A stretch of 64,000 nt of DNA. It comes from Nocardia alba NBRC 108234 (GTDB taxonomy: Bacteria; Actinomycetota; Actinomycetes; Mycobacteriales; Mycobacteriaceae). The stretch lies in NCBI RefSeq assembly GCF_001612665.1, contig NZ_BDAX01000001.1, positions 186,001 to 250,000 of the forward strand, in the 5' to 3' direction. Below the pieces are notes generated by a model that searched no databases, was not told the origin of the DNA, and saw only the letters and a list, made by a program, of their open reading frames with translations. This document shows positions 34,507 through 42,693 of this stretch, piece by piece; position 1 is the stretch's first letter, and every line of letters starts with the position of its first letter. The translations under genes and the position numbers were made by a program.

Positions 34507-36101
34507 GCCGTGGCGCGCAGCGCGAGCACGCTGCCCTCGGCGTCGGCCGACAGGTACAGGGTCCCGTCGGGTCCGGCGGTGATCCCGGCGAAGGGGCCCT
34601 GCGGACCGGAGAACGGCGGCAGCCCACGCAGCGGCTTGGGGGTGACTCCGGGCGGTGCCCCGACCGGCAGGTTCTTGGCCAGGGTGGTCCGGACCTTGGT
34701 CGCGAGATCGACGCTGATCAGCGACTTGCTGCCGACATCGACGATGTAGAGCGTGTCGCCGCGCACCAGGATGCCCTGGGGCTGCTCGAGCGCGTCGACC
34801 ACCGTGTCGACCCCGGCGCTGCTCACCGAGACGATGCGGCCCGCGCCGGCTTCGGCGACCAGGCAGGTCCCGCCGGTGGTGAACGCGACGCCGATCGGCT
34901 GGTTCAGGCCCGAGGCCAGTTCCTCGACCCGGCCGCCGGACCGCACGGCCAGCACCCGGCCACGGCCGAACTCCGTGGCGACGATGTCGCCGTTGGGTCC
35001 GAGCGCCACGCCGTAGAGCTGGTCGAGTTCGTCGGCCAGCACCTCGCTCTCCTGACTTGCCGGCCGCCACCGCGTGATCTGTCCGCCCGAGGTGGTGACC
35101 ACGAATTCCCCCGCGCCGACGGCGGTGACGCCCCGGATGAAGCCCGGATAGCCGGGGCTGAACAGCATGCCGACCGTTTCCGGGGCCTGTCCCCGGCGCA
35201 GCACGTAGAAGTAGGTGCCGTCGGCGACGTAGAGTTCGCCGTCGCTGCCGACGGTGAGGTCCAGCGGCCAGTTCAGGCCGCCGGGCAGGGTCGTCTTGGT
35301 CTCGCCGCCGTCGAGGATCTCGGTGATCTCGCCGGTGAAGTTGGAGACGAAGAGCCGGCCGTCGACGAACGTGCAGTTGTCCAGGCCGGGGTTCAGGGTG
35401 GCCAGGACGGTGCGCTGTCCGGTTCGGGGATCGATGCGCAGGACCTCGCCGGTGCTCACCTGGGTGGAGACGATGTTGCCCGCCGCGTCGAACTTCACCG
35501 AGTCGGGCACGCCGAGATCGCCGACGACGCGTTCGGGTTCGCCGCCGCGCGGGTCGATCCGCCAGATGTCGTTGGTGCCCATCACCGGGTAGTAGAGGAG
35601 CCCGTCGGGACCGACCTCCATGGCGTTGGGCATGGCCAGGTTCTCCGCCAGGACGCGGGGCTCGCTGCCGTCGGTGAACAGCTCCATCAGCCGTCCGCCG
35701 ACGCGACATTCGTTGACGAACAACCGGTTCTGGTGCACGGTGATGCCGTTCGCGCTCGGCAGATCGTCGCGCAACACCCTGGTCTGGCCGTCGGCGCCGC
35801 GCATGCTGACCCGCCCGTCCATCACCTCGGTGGCGAACAGGTTGCCGTGGTCGTCGAAGGCCAGGTCGTCGGGGGCGATGATGTCGCCGCCCTTGGCGCT
35901 GATCGTCTCGAGTCCGCCGGTGGCGACGTCGAGGGCGCTGATCTGGCTGCCGGTCACCTGGGCGACGTAGATGCGGCCGTCGGGGCCGGTGCGCAGGCCG
36001 TTGGCGCCGAAGAGCCGGCTCGGCGGCGTGAGGCGTTCCAGGCTCCACCCTTCGGCGAGGCTCGTTGCTGTGGTGCTGATGTAGCGCGCCCCTTGTATCA
36101 A
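34503..36101 (-). CDS. SMP-30/NHL-type beta-propeller, possible lactonase
   Basis: About 532 residues of repeated beta-propeller blades with the recurring pattern GPDGRIYVA, DDHGNLFATE, GPDGLLYYP, GSDGELYVAD, GPNGDIVATE, GPDGTLYLS. This matches the SMP-30/gluconolactonase/NHL class, which includes calcium-dependent lactonases. The length suggests more than six blades or a double propeller. The TTG at 36101 is chosen because GGAGGAGG lies seven bases ahead; an ATG at 36194 lacks a ribosome site. First gene of the long operon with the Baeyer-Villiger enzyme, so hydrolysis of its lactone is a fair guess. Confidence 0.75.
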   Translation of the reverse strand: MIQGARYISTTATSLAEGWSLERLTPPSRLFGANGLRTGPDGRIYVAQVTGSQISALDVATGGLETISAKGGDIIAPDDLAFDDHGNLFATEVMDGRVSMRGADGQTRVLRDDLPSANGITVHQNRLFVNECRVGGRLMELFTDGSEPRVLAENLAMPNAMEVGPDGLLYYPVMGTNDIWRIDPRGGEPERVVGDLGVPDSVKFDAAGNIVSTQVSTGEVLRIDPRTGQRTVLATLNPGLDNCTFVDGRLFVSNFTGEITEILDGGETKTTLPGGLNWPLDLTVGSDGELYVADGTYFYVLRRGQAPETVGMLFSPGYPGFIRGVTAVGAGEFVVTTSGGQITRWRPASQESEVLADELDQLYGVALGPNGDIVATEFGRGRVLAVRSGGRVEELASGLNQPIGVAFTTGGTCLVAEAGAGRIVSVSSAGVDTVVDALEQPQGILVRGDTLYIVDVGSKSLISVDLATKVRTTLAKNLPVGAPPGVTPKPLRGLPPFSGPQGPFAGITAGPDGTLYLSADAEGSVLALRATA

Positions 36102-36242
36102 GGTGGGGCCTCCTCCGGGTGAGTGCGTCGGGGTCCGCGATGGGGTGGCGTCGCAGTCCTGCGGATCGCCGGAGGGTGATGCGGACCACTTCATCGGTGG
36201 CTCGGAGCCTGCCAGCAAGCGGTGAGCATTGCAAGTATTGTT

Positions 36243-36256
36243 ATCCTTGTAAGGAT
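36243..36256. promoter_or_regulatory. GntR-type operator, perfect palindrome
   Basis: ATCCTTG/TAAGGAT, preceded by AAGTATTGTT, matches the sites at 37437-37484, 46649-46662 and 49042-49055. Placed about 140 bases before the TTG start of the beta-propeller gene. Reader presumably the GntR protein at 36579-37382. Confidence 0.7.
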
Positions 36257-36277
36257 TAGCTAGCATGCGCGAAGAGT

Positions 36278-36292
36278 GAGAATTGCAATCTC
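36278..36292. promoter_or_regulatory. TetR-type core operator near the GntR site
   Basis: GAGAAT, TGC, AATCTC: 15-base core with no outer ATTCTC half-site. It lies 22 bases from the GntR-type palindrome, so the long operon may be under both regulators. Confidence 0.55.
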
Positions 36293-36578
36293 TTCTGAGG
36301 CAAGGCAAACTCTACCGCTGATGACGTGCGGTTTTGTGGGGAATCGCGTGGTGATCCGCGCACGAAGAAGCCTCGCGCTGGGTCGCACGGGGTGGGTCGC
36401 GCGATTCGGCTCCGTCAGCGGGGGTGAACGCGGTGGCGTACTGCAGGTTGGCGCATAGCGGGGGGCTACGGCACGCGGCGACTGAATATTGTTGTGCCCC
36501 GCCGTGATTCGACTATCGGCGTGGTGCGGTCAGGATGCGGAGAGCCGCGCGAAGTCCGGGGGGTTCGGCCGGACTCGG

Positions 36579-37382
36579 CTAGAGGCGAGCGCGGTGGCCG
36601 GACTGGATCGACTGGCGCGACATGGCCGACGACGCGTTGACGACACCGCCGTCGAATCGCTCGAGCACCACGGACTGGGTCGCCGCCAGGTGCGCGCGTG
36701 CCAACCGCTCGGCCTCCTCGGCCTCACCCGCGGCGATCTGCTCGACGAGCCGGCGATGGAAGCGCACGGCGTCGCGTGCGTCGGCCTCGGACGGGTACTC
36801 GCCGCGCCGGGTCGTCGCTTCCGCCCAGGCTTGCTCCTGTGCCGACCACAGGGCTACGAGCGTGCTGACGACGTAGCGAATGGTCACGTTCGGGGTGAAC
36901 GAGACGACGAGATCGTGGAACTCGCGGGCGGATTGAGTGAAGGCCACGCCGTCGCCGACCTTGGTGGCCGAGTCGTCGACGGCGGCCTCGAGGGCTGGGA
37001 CGACCACCTCGGCGCGGTCTTCGCGCCGGGCGCACGCGGCGGCGCACATCGGCTCGAGCGCCTGGAGTCCGGACGCGAGATCGCCCAGCGTTACGCGCGC
37101 ACCCTGCAGGGCGAGCCCGAGGTGATAGGCCGCGGAGACCTCGTCGGGCCGGTGTACCTCGGCGCCGCCGACGTTGCCGCGCCGGACCGTGACCAGGCCC
37201 TCGGTCTCGAGGATGCGCAGCGCTTCCCGGATGGAGGGATAGCTGACGCCGAAGTCCTTGACCAGCTGATCCTGGGTGGGGAGGCGGTAGTTGTCGTCGG
37301 AGAGGATGTGGTCGCGCAGTTCGGCCGCGACGGTCTCCGCGATGCGACGCTGCGGAACTCGGCCCCGTCTCGGGGTGGTCAA
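36579..37382 (-). CDS. GntR-family regulator, FadR subfamily
   Basis: 267 residues. N-terminal winged helix (about 10-75): IAETVAAELRDHIL, LPTQDQLVKDFGVSYPSIREALRILETEGLV and a basic wing VRRGNVGGAEV. The C-terminal FCD-type helical domain carries likely metal/ligand residues in FHDLV, FHRRLVEQIAAGE and ARAHLAAT. TTG start at 37382. It is divergent from the acyl-CoA dehydrogenase operon at 37501, with a pair of ATCCTTAT repeats between them. Most likely represses the block-d units in answer to an acyl-CoA or acid (inference). Confidence 0.88.
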   Translation of the reverse strand: MTTPRRGRVPQRRIAETVAAELRDHILSDDNYRLPTQDQLVKDFGVSYPSIREALRILETEGLVTVRRGNVGGAEVHRPDEVSAAYHLGLALQGARVTLGDLASGLQALEPMCAAACARREDRAEVVVPALEAAVDDSATKVGDGVAFTQSAREFHDLVVSFTPNVTIRYVVSTLVALWSAQEQAWAEATTRRGEYPSEADARDAVRFHRRLVEQIAAGEAEEAERLARAHLAATQSVVLERFDGGVVNASSAMSRQSIQSGHRARL

Positions 37383-37436
37383 CGAACCCGCCGATCATCC
37401 ATGGCGGGAGTGTAATTGATCGCGGGTCAACCATTC

Positions 37437-37484
37437 AAGTATTGCTATCCTTATTATGTCAAATATTGCTATCCTTATGAGGAT
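37437..37484. promoter_or_regulatory. Tandem GntR-type operators
   Basis: An 18-base unit beginning AAGTATTGCTATCC occurs at 37437-37454 and again (AAATATTGC...) at 37461-37478, a 24-base period. The second copy is completed to the palindrome ATCCTTATGAGGAT (37471-37484); the first is a half-site. They lie between the divergent GntR gene and the dehydrogenase operon, ending 16 bases before the latter's start. Confidence 0.75.
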
Positions 37485-37500
37485 TAACTACAGTCCGATC

Positions 37501-38652
37501 ATGGATTTCACGATGGGAACGGCCGCCGCGGACCTGCGGGGGGAGCTGCGTCGTCTGGTGGACGAGCACGTCCCGGCTGATTTTCTGGGGGCCTTCACCG
37601 ACGACCCGGCCGATTTCGAGGCCGCCCAGCGGTTCTCCCGCCTGCTGGCCGAACGCGGCCTGCTCTGCCTGGCCTGGCCCGCCGAGTTCGGCGGCCGCGA
37701 CGCCTCCATCTGGGAACAGACCGTGGTGCGCGAGGAGATGTGGGCCCACCACGAACCGCGCGGTGCGCAATACATGGGCGTGAACTGGGTGGGGCCCACC
37801 ATCATGCGCCACGGCACCGAGGCCCAGCAGCGGACCCATCTACCGCCGATCGCGCGGGGGGAGGTGATCTGGTGCCAGGGTTTCAGCGAACCGGACTCGG
37901 GCTCGGACTTGGCGTCATTGCGCACCGCGGCACGCCGCGACGGCGACGGCTGGCGGATCACCGGACAGAAGGTATGGACCTCCTACGCCGCGATGGCCCA
38001 GTGGTGTTTCCTGCTCGCCCGCACCTCGACCGGCGAACGCAAACAGTCCGGGCTGACGATCTTCCTCGTCCCGATGTCCAACCCGGCCATCGAGGTGCGC
38101 CCGATCCGTTCCATGATCGGCCCGCACCACCTCAACGAGGTCTTCTTCGACGACCTGCGGGTGACCGAAGCCGATGTACTCGGCCCGGTCGACGAGGGCT
38201 GGAAGGTGGTGCAGGAGGTGTTGGCCTTCGAACGGGTCGGCATCGCCCGCTACGCCCGCTGCGAACGGCTGCTGCTCGCCGCGCCGTCGGCGCTGGGCGA
38301 GCGCTGGGACGCGCTGCCCGCCGAACTGCGTGGCCGCTGGGCCCGCATGCTGACCCACTGCCGCCGCGCGCGATTACTGGCCTACCGGGTGCTGTCGCTG
38401 CAACGCCTGGGCCAGGTACGACCCAGCGACGCCGCCGCCTACCGCATCGCGGTCACCACCCTCGACCAGGACAGCGCGGAGGTACTCGTGGAACTCGCCG
38501 CCCACCTCGACCCGGCCGGCGCCGACGGGCCACATCGGTTCCGGCGCGAGGCCGAGGAACACTGGCGCTACTCCCAGGCCGCCACCGTCGCCTCGGGCAG
38601 TATCGAGATGCAGCGGATTCTGCTGGCCCGCGCGCTGCTGGCGGCGTCGTGA
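37501..38652 (+). CDS. Long acyl-CoA dehydrogenase subunit (catalytic)
   Basis: 383 residues from the ATG at 37501. An upstream start at 37456 would sit inside the operator, so the later ATG is preferred (37513 is another option). WPAEFGGRDAS, GFSEPDSGSDLASL, GQKVWTSYAA, helix G LAFERVGIA with the probable base Glu, and C-terminal VASGSIEMQRILLARALL. The stop overlaps the short-subunit start as GTGA. First gene of a five-gene operon with two dehydrogenase pairs. Confidence 0.88.
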   Translation: MDFTMGTAAADLRGELRRLVDEHVPADFLGAFTDDPADFEAAQRFSRLLAERGLLCLAWPAEFGGRDASIWEQTVVREEMWAHHEPRGAQYMGVNWVGPTIMRHGTEAQQRTHLPPIARGEVIWCQGFSEPDSGSDLASLRTAARRDGDGWRITGQKVWTSYAAMAQWCFLLARTSTGERKQSGLTIFLVPMSNPAIEVRPIRSMIGPHHLNEVFFDDLRVTEADVLGPVDEGWKVVQEVLAFERVGIARYARCERLLLAAPSALGERWDALPAELRGRWARMLTHCRRARLLAYRVLSLQRLGQVRPSDAAAYRIAVTTLDQDSAEVLVELAAHLDPAGADGPHRFRREAEEHWRYSQAATVASGSIEMQRILLARALLAAS

Positions 38653-39611
38653 ACATCGAGCTGAGCGCGGACGCGCTCGAATTCGGCCGACAGGCATCGC
38701 TGGCGCTGGCGGCGGCGGGCGGTGACGAACTGGTCCAGCTCGGCGAACGCGAACCCGCGCGGCGCGAGAGCGTGTTCGCGCCGGTGCTCGAGCGGTTGGG
38801 CGCGTGGGATCTGGATCCGCGCGGCGACGCCGACGAGCTGGAGGCGGCGGCGGCCCTGTGCCGCAGCGCGGGTTACTGGGCGCTGCCCTATCCGCTGGCC
38901 GAACGGCTGGCCCGGCCCACCGATCTCGCGGTCGACGGACTGCTCGTCGTCGCCGAGACCAACCCGGCCGCGCCCGTCGCCGACCTCGCGCTGCGCTGGG
39001 CGGCGGTCACGATCAGCGGTCGACGCGCCGCCGTCGAGGTCGGGCCCGCGCACGCGCCCCGCACCTCGGCGTTCGTCACCTCGCTCGCGCTGCGCCACCT
39101 CGACGACGACGGCGCCGCCGATGTGGCGTTGGGGTTGGTGCTGCCGTGCTGGACGCTGCTCGGCATGCTGGACCGCGCCCTGGACCTCACCCGCGCCCAC
39201 GTGCTGCTGCGCGAGCAGTTCGGCAAGCCACTGGCCCAGTTGCAGGGCGTGCAGTTCCAGTTCACCGACGCCGAGGTGGAGCGTAGCGGCGTCGACATGC
39301 TGGCCAAGTACGCGCTGTGGAGCATCCAGGCCGGGCGGCCCGAGGCGCTCGACGACGCGCTCGCGCTGCGCTCGGCCGCGATCGAGGCCGCCGAGATCGT
39401 CTTCCGGGTCGCGCACCAGTTGCACGGTGCCATCGGCTTCTGCGACGAGTCGCCGCTGTCGTGGCTCTCGCGCTACAGCCTGCCGCTGCGGCGGCTGCCG
39501 TTGGGCCTGTCCGCGACCAGCGAGGTCCTCACCGACCGCCTCGGCCGCACCGGGCTGACCGGGCTGTTCGGCGTGGGCCATGCCGACGACCGCCCGGAGG
39601 TGGCGCGGTGA
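38649..39611 (+). CDS. Short acyl-CoA dehydrogenase subunit
   Basis: 320 residues. The N-terminal domain is reduced and the flavin-strand motif (TEPGxGSD) is not seen. The C-terminal helices are recognisable: LLREQFGKPLAQLQGVQF and VAHQLHGAIGFCDESPLSW. Helix G (LPCWTLLGMLDRALD) lacks the Glu-Arg of the catalytic partner. GTG start inside the upstream stop. Taken with 37501-38652 it makes a heteromeric pair like ChsE1-ChsE2 or ChsE4-ChsE5. Confidence 0.8.
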   Translation: MNIELSADALEFGRQASLALAAAGGDELVQLGEREPARRESVFAPVLERLGAWDLDPRGDADELEAAAALCRSAGYWALPYPLAERLARPTDLAVDGLLVVAETNPAAPVADLALRWAAVTISGRRAAVEVGPAHAPRTSAFVTSLALRHLDDDGAADVALGLVLPCWTLLGMLDRALDLTRAHVLLREQFGKPLAQLQGVQFQFTDAEVERSGVDMLAKYALWSIQAGRPEALDDALALRSAAIEAAEIVFRVAHQLHGAIGFCDESPLSWLSRYSLPLRRLPLGLSATSEVLTDRLGRTGLTGLFGVGHADDRPEVAR

Positions 39612-40390
39612 AATACGACTTGCCCGACGAACTGATCGTCGAATGCGACGGCCCGATCCGCACGGTGGTGATCAACCGGCCCGACGAGCTCAACGCGGTG
39701 AACAAGGCGCTGCACTGGGCGCTGGCGAACGTGTGGCGGCAGTTGGCCGCCGACCGCGAAGCCTCGGTGGTGATCCTCACCGGGGCGGGTCGCGCGTTCA
39801 GCGCGGGCGGCGATCTGGGCTGGATCACCTCCTTCCTCGACGACCCCGTCGGCCGCGACGAGAGCATCCGGGAGGGCGCGCAGATCATCGAGGAGATGCT
39901 GCGTTTCCCGCTGCCGGTGATCGCGGCGGTCAACGGCCCCGCCGTGGGGCTCGGGGCCAGCCTCGCGGTGCTCTGCGATGTGGCGCTGATCTCCGAGCGG
40001 GCGCATCTGGCCGATCCGCACGTCGCGGTCGGGCTGATCGCCGGGGACGGTGGGGCGGCGTTCTGGCCGCTGCTCACCCCGATCCTGCGCTCGCGCGAAT
40101 TCCTGTTCACCGGTGACCGGATCTCGGCGGCCACCGCCGTGGAACTCGGGCTCGCCACCCGCAGCGTCGCCCCCGACGCCCTGCTCGACGAGGCACGGAC
40201 GTTGGCGCACCGGCTGGCCGCGCTGCCGCCCGAGGCCGTGCGCGGCACCAAGCGGATCGTGAACATGTATCTGTCCCAAGCGCTCGGCGGTCCGATGCAG
40301 GCCGGTTTCGCGGCCGAGGTCGCCACCATGCAGTCCGCCGCGCACCGCGATCGGCTGCTGGCCCTGCACGAGAACGCGCGCCCCCGATGA
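39608..40390 (+). CDS. Crotonase-family protein without hydratase glutamates
   Basis: 260 residues. LTGAGRAFSAGGDLGWI and NGPAVGLGASLAVLCDV form the oxyanion hole. The Glu144 position is Ser (GASLA) and the Glu164 position is His (ADPHVAVG), so it is probably not a classical hydratase. GTG start overlapping the short-subunit stop, and ATGA overlap with the next dehydrogenase: translation is coupled through the whole operon. Confidence 0.85.
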   Translation: MKYDLPDELIVECDGPIRTVVINRPDELNAVNKALHWALANVWRQLAADREASVVILTGAGRAFSAGGDLGWITSFLDDPVGRDESIREGAQIIEEMLRFPLPVIAAVNGPAVGLGASLAVLCDVALISERAHLADPHVAVGLIAGDGGAAFWPLLTPILRSREFLFTGDRISAATAVELGLATRSVAPDALLDEARTLAHRLAALPPEAVRGTKRIVNMYLSQALGGPMQAGFAAEVATMQSAAHRDRLLALHENARPR

Positions 40391-41556
40391 CCTCGACCGC
40401 GCGCACCATCGACGACTTCCGCGCCGAGGTCAGGCAGTGGTGCCGGACGCGGATTCCCGCCGACTGGCGACAGGCGCAGACAGGAGTCTCCGAGCGCGAG
40501 TTCGTCGATTTCCAGCAGTCCTGGTTCCAGACGTTGCGCGAGGCCGGGTTCGCGGTCCCGCACTGGCCGAAGGAATACGGCGGCGGCATGTCGACGGCCG
40601 AGCAGGTGGTGCTCTATCAGGAGCTCGCCGCCCACGACGCGCCCCGACTGGTCCTGGCCTTCGTCTCGATCCACCACGCCGCCGCCACCCTGCTCGCCGC
40701 GGGCACCGACGAGCAACGCCGCCGCCATCTGCCGGCGATCCTCGACGGCGAGATCTGGTGCCAGGGCTTCTCCGAGCCGGGCGCGGGCTCGGACCTCGCG
40801 GCACTCGCGACCACCGCCCGCCGCGACGGCGACGGCTATGTCGTCTCCGGACAGAAGCTGTGGGCCAGCGGCGCGCGGCACGCGGACTGGTGTCTGCTGC
40901 TCGCCCGCACCGACCCCGACGCGCCCGCGCGCCACGGCATCTCGTACTTCCTGCTGGACATGCGCGCCCCCGGCGTCGAGGTGCGGCCCATCCGGCAGGC
41001 GACAGGGGAGTCGCACTTCTGTGAGATCTTCCTCGACGAGGTGGTGATCCCCGCCGATCGGCTGGTCGGCGCGGAGAACGAAGGCTGGCAGGTGGCCCAG
41101 CGCACCCTCGGCGCCGAACGCGGCATGACCATGCTCGAACTGGCCGAACGGCTGGGCAACAACGGTTTCCGCCGCCTGGTCGAGAGCTGTCCGCTCGACG
41201 ATCCGCTGGTCGCCGACCGTCTCGCCGAACTGGAGATCGAGCTCACCGGGCTGCGCGCGCTGTGCGCCGATATCGCGGGCGCCGAGGATCGGCCAGGCCC
41301 GGCCGACGCCTCGATCGTGAAACTGTTCTACAGCGAACTGCTGCAACGGATGACCGACTTCGGCACCGAGATGGCCGGGCTGGCCACCCACACCGAGCTG
41401 CGCAAACCACTGTCGAGCGGCTGGGAGTCCGGCGCCTGGATGCTGGACTTCCTCGGCTCGTGGGAATGGACGATTCCGGGCGGCGCCAGCGAGATCCAGC
41501 GCACCATCATCGGTGAGCGCGGCCTCGGCCTGCCTCGAGAACCCAGGGGAAAATGA
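40387..41556 (+). CDS. Long acyl-CoA dehydrogenase subunit (catalytic)
   Basis: 389 residues. HWPKEYGGGMS, GFSEPGAGSDLAAL, GQKLWASGA, helix G LGAERGMTM with the probable base Glu, and C-terminal IPGGASEIQRTIIGERGLGLP. The family oxidises acyl-CoA at C2-C3 with FAD. Coupled by ATGA to the crotonase before it and overlapping the short subunit after it. Similar in layout to 58709-59887. Confidence 0.9.
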   Translation: MTSTARTIDDFRAEVRQWCRTRIPADWRQAQTGVSEREFVDFQQSWFQTLREAGFAVPHWPKEYGGGMSTAEQVVLYQELAAHDAPRLVLAFVSIHHAAATLLAAGTDEQRRRHLPAILDGEIWCQGFSEPGAGSDLAALATTARRDGDGYVVSGQKLWASGARHADWCLLLARTDPDAPARHGISYFLLDMRAPGVEVRPIRQATGESHFCEIFLDEVVIPADRLVGAENEGWQVAQRTLGAERGMTMLELAERLGNNGFRRLVESCPLDDPLVADRLAELEIELTGLRALCADIAGAEDRPGPADASIVKLFYSELLQRMTDFGTEMAGLATHTELRKPLSSGWESGAWMLDFLGSWEWTIPGGASEIQRTIIGERGLGLPREPRGK

Positions 41557-42659
41557 TGACCTCCGACGAGCACGACCTCGCCGACCTACACGACGAGGTG
41601 GCCGAGGTGGCGCGCGAGCTGCTGCGCCGATCCGCCGCCGCGCCCGACTGGACGGCGATCGCGGACGCGGGCTGGCCCGGCCTCGAGATCCCCGCCGCCT
41701 TCGACGGCGCCGAGGCCACCTTCGCCGAGGTCGCGGTGGTCCTCGCCGAGATCGGCAGGGCCGCCGCGAGCGGCGCGTATCCGGCGGTCGCGGCGCTCGG
41801 CGTCGGCGCGCTCACGCGCGTCGTCGCGACGCCGCGGCGCGACCAGCTCCTGCGCGAGACCGCTGTGGGCGCGGCCGTCCCGATCCTCGTGCTCGCGGGT
41901 GAGGCGACGGGACCGACGCGGTTCCGGATCGAGCCGTCGACGCGGGGGCCGCTGCTGCACGGCACGGCCGATTTCGTCCTCGACGCACCGGCTGCCGGAC
42001 ATTTGCTCGTCCCCGCACTCGATCGGGCGGCCCGAGGGGTGCTCGTCGAGGTCGATCCCCGCGCGCGGGGGCTGCTCATCGCCGAACAGCCGGTGCTCGA
42101 CGCTACCCGCCGGTTCGGCAGCGTCGTCGCCGACGGGGTGGCGGTGGCCCCGGAGTCGTTGTGGCCCTTCGTCGATGACGATGCCGTCCGGGTGCTCGAT
42201 CAGCTGCGTGACCGGGCCGCCGTCGCGGTGGCCTGTGACAGTCTCGGCCTGAGCCGGGCCATGCTCGACGCAACCGTCGCCCATGTCGGTACGCGCGAAC
42301 AGTTCGGCCGACCGATCGGCTCGTTCCAGGCCGTCAAACACGCATGCGCCGACATGCTCGTGCGGGTGCGGGTCGCGGGCAAACTGGTCGAGGCCGCGGT
42401 GCGCGACCAGGCGCGTGAAGCCGCCGACGCGTCGACCTCGGCGTCGATGGCCAAGTCCTATGCGTGCGCGGCGGCGGTCGACATCGCGGGTAAGGCGATG
42501 CAGTTGCACGGGGGGATGGGCTACACCTGGGAGAGCGGCATCCACGTCTATCTCAAGCGGGCCGTGCTCAACCGTTCGCTGTTCGGTTCGCCTGCGCGAC
42601 ATCGCGCCGCGCTGGCCCGGCGGTATTCCGTTCAGGCGCCGCATCGGGCGGGCGCCTGA
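41556..42659 (+). CDS. Short-type acyl-CoA dehydrogenase subunit
   Basis: 367 residues, longer than the other partner subunits but with the same features: a weak N-terminal domain (PGLEIPAAFDGAEATF), no TEPGxGSD motif, then helix G region ACDSLGLSRAMLDATV without the Glu-Arg, FGRPIGSFQAVKHACAD, MQLHGGMGYTWESG. The second ATG (41556) is preferred over 41553 because AGGGGA is five bases ahead. End of the operon; a hairpin at 42668-42693 follows. Confidence 0.8.
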   Translation: MTSDEHDLADLHDEVAEVARELLRRSAAAPDWTAIADAGWPGLEIPAAFDGAEATFAEVAVVLAEIGRAAASGAYPAVAALGVGALTRVVATPRRDQLLRETAVGAAVPILVLAGEATGPTRFRIEPSTRGPLLHGTADFVLDAPAAGHLLVPALDRAARGVLVEVDPRARGLLIAEQPVLDATRRFGSVVADGVAVAPESLWPFVDDDAVRVLDQLRDRAAVAVACDSLGLSRAMLDATVAHVGTREQFGRPIGSFQAVKHACADMLVRVRVAGKLVEAAVRDQAREAADASTSASMAKSYACAAAVDIAGKAMQLHGGMGYTWESGIHVYLKRAVLNRSLFGSPARHRAALARRYSVQAPHRAGA

Positions 42660-42667
42660 ACGGAACC

Positions 42668-42693
42668 GGCCCGGCTACCCCCGCAGCCGGGCC
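42668..42693. terminator. Hairpin between convergent genes
   Basis: GGCCCGGCT at 42668-42676 pairs exactly with 42685-42693 across eight bases. It follows the dehydrogenase stop and covers the stop of the minus-strand ligase. Confidence 0.5.

Larger units (their letters stand above)
36102..36578. other. Intergenic region with two operator types
   Basis: No gene is supported. The left part is the promoter and leader of the long minus-strand operon and holds an ATCCTT/AAGGAT palindrome (36243-36256) and a GAGAAT-type core (36278-36292). From about 36300 to 36578 lies GC-rich sequence before the 3' end of the GntR gene in which I see no gene or clear hairpin. Confidence 0.6.

Noticed and set aside
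33649..36234. Minus-strand open frame of about 860 codons
   Set aside because: Its first two thirds are an Arg-rich out-of-frame reading of the beta-propeller gene; only its C-terminal part is the real SDR at 33649-34506.
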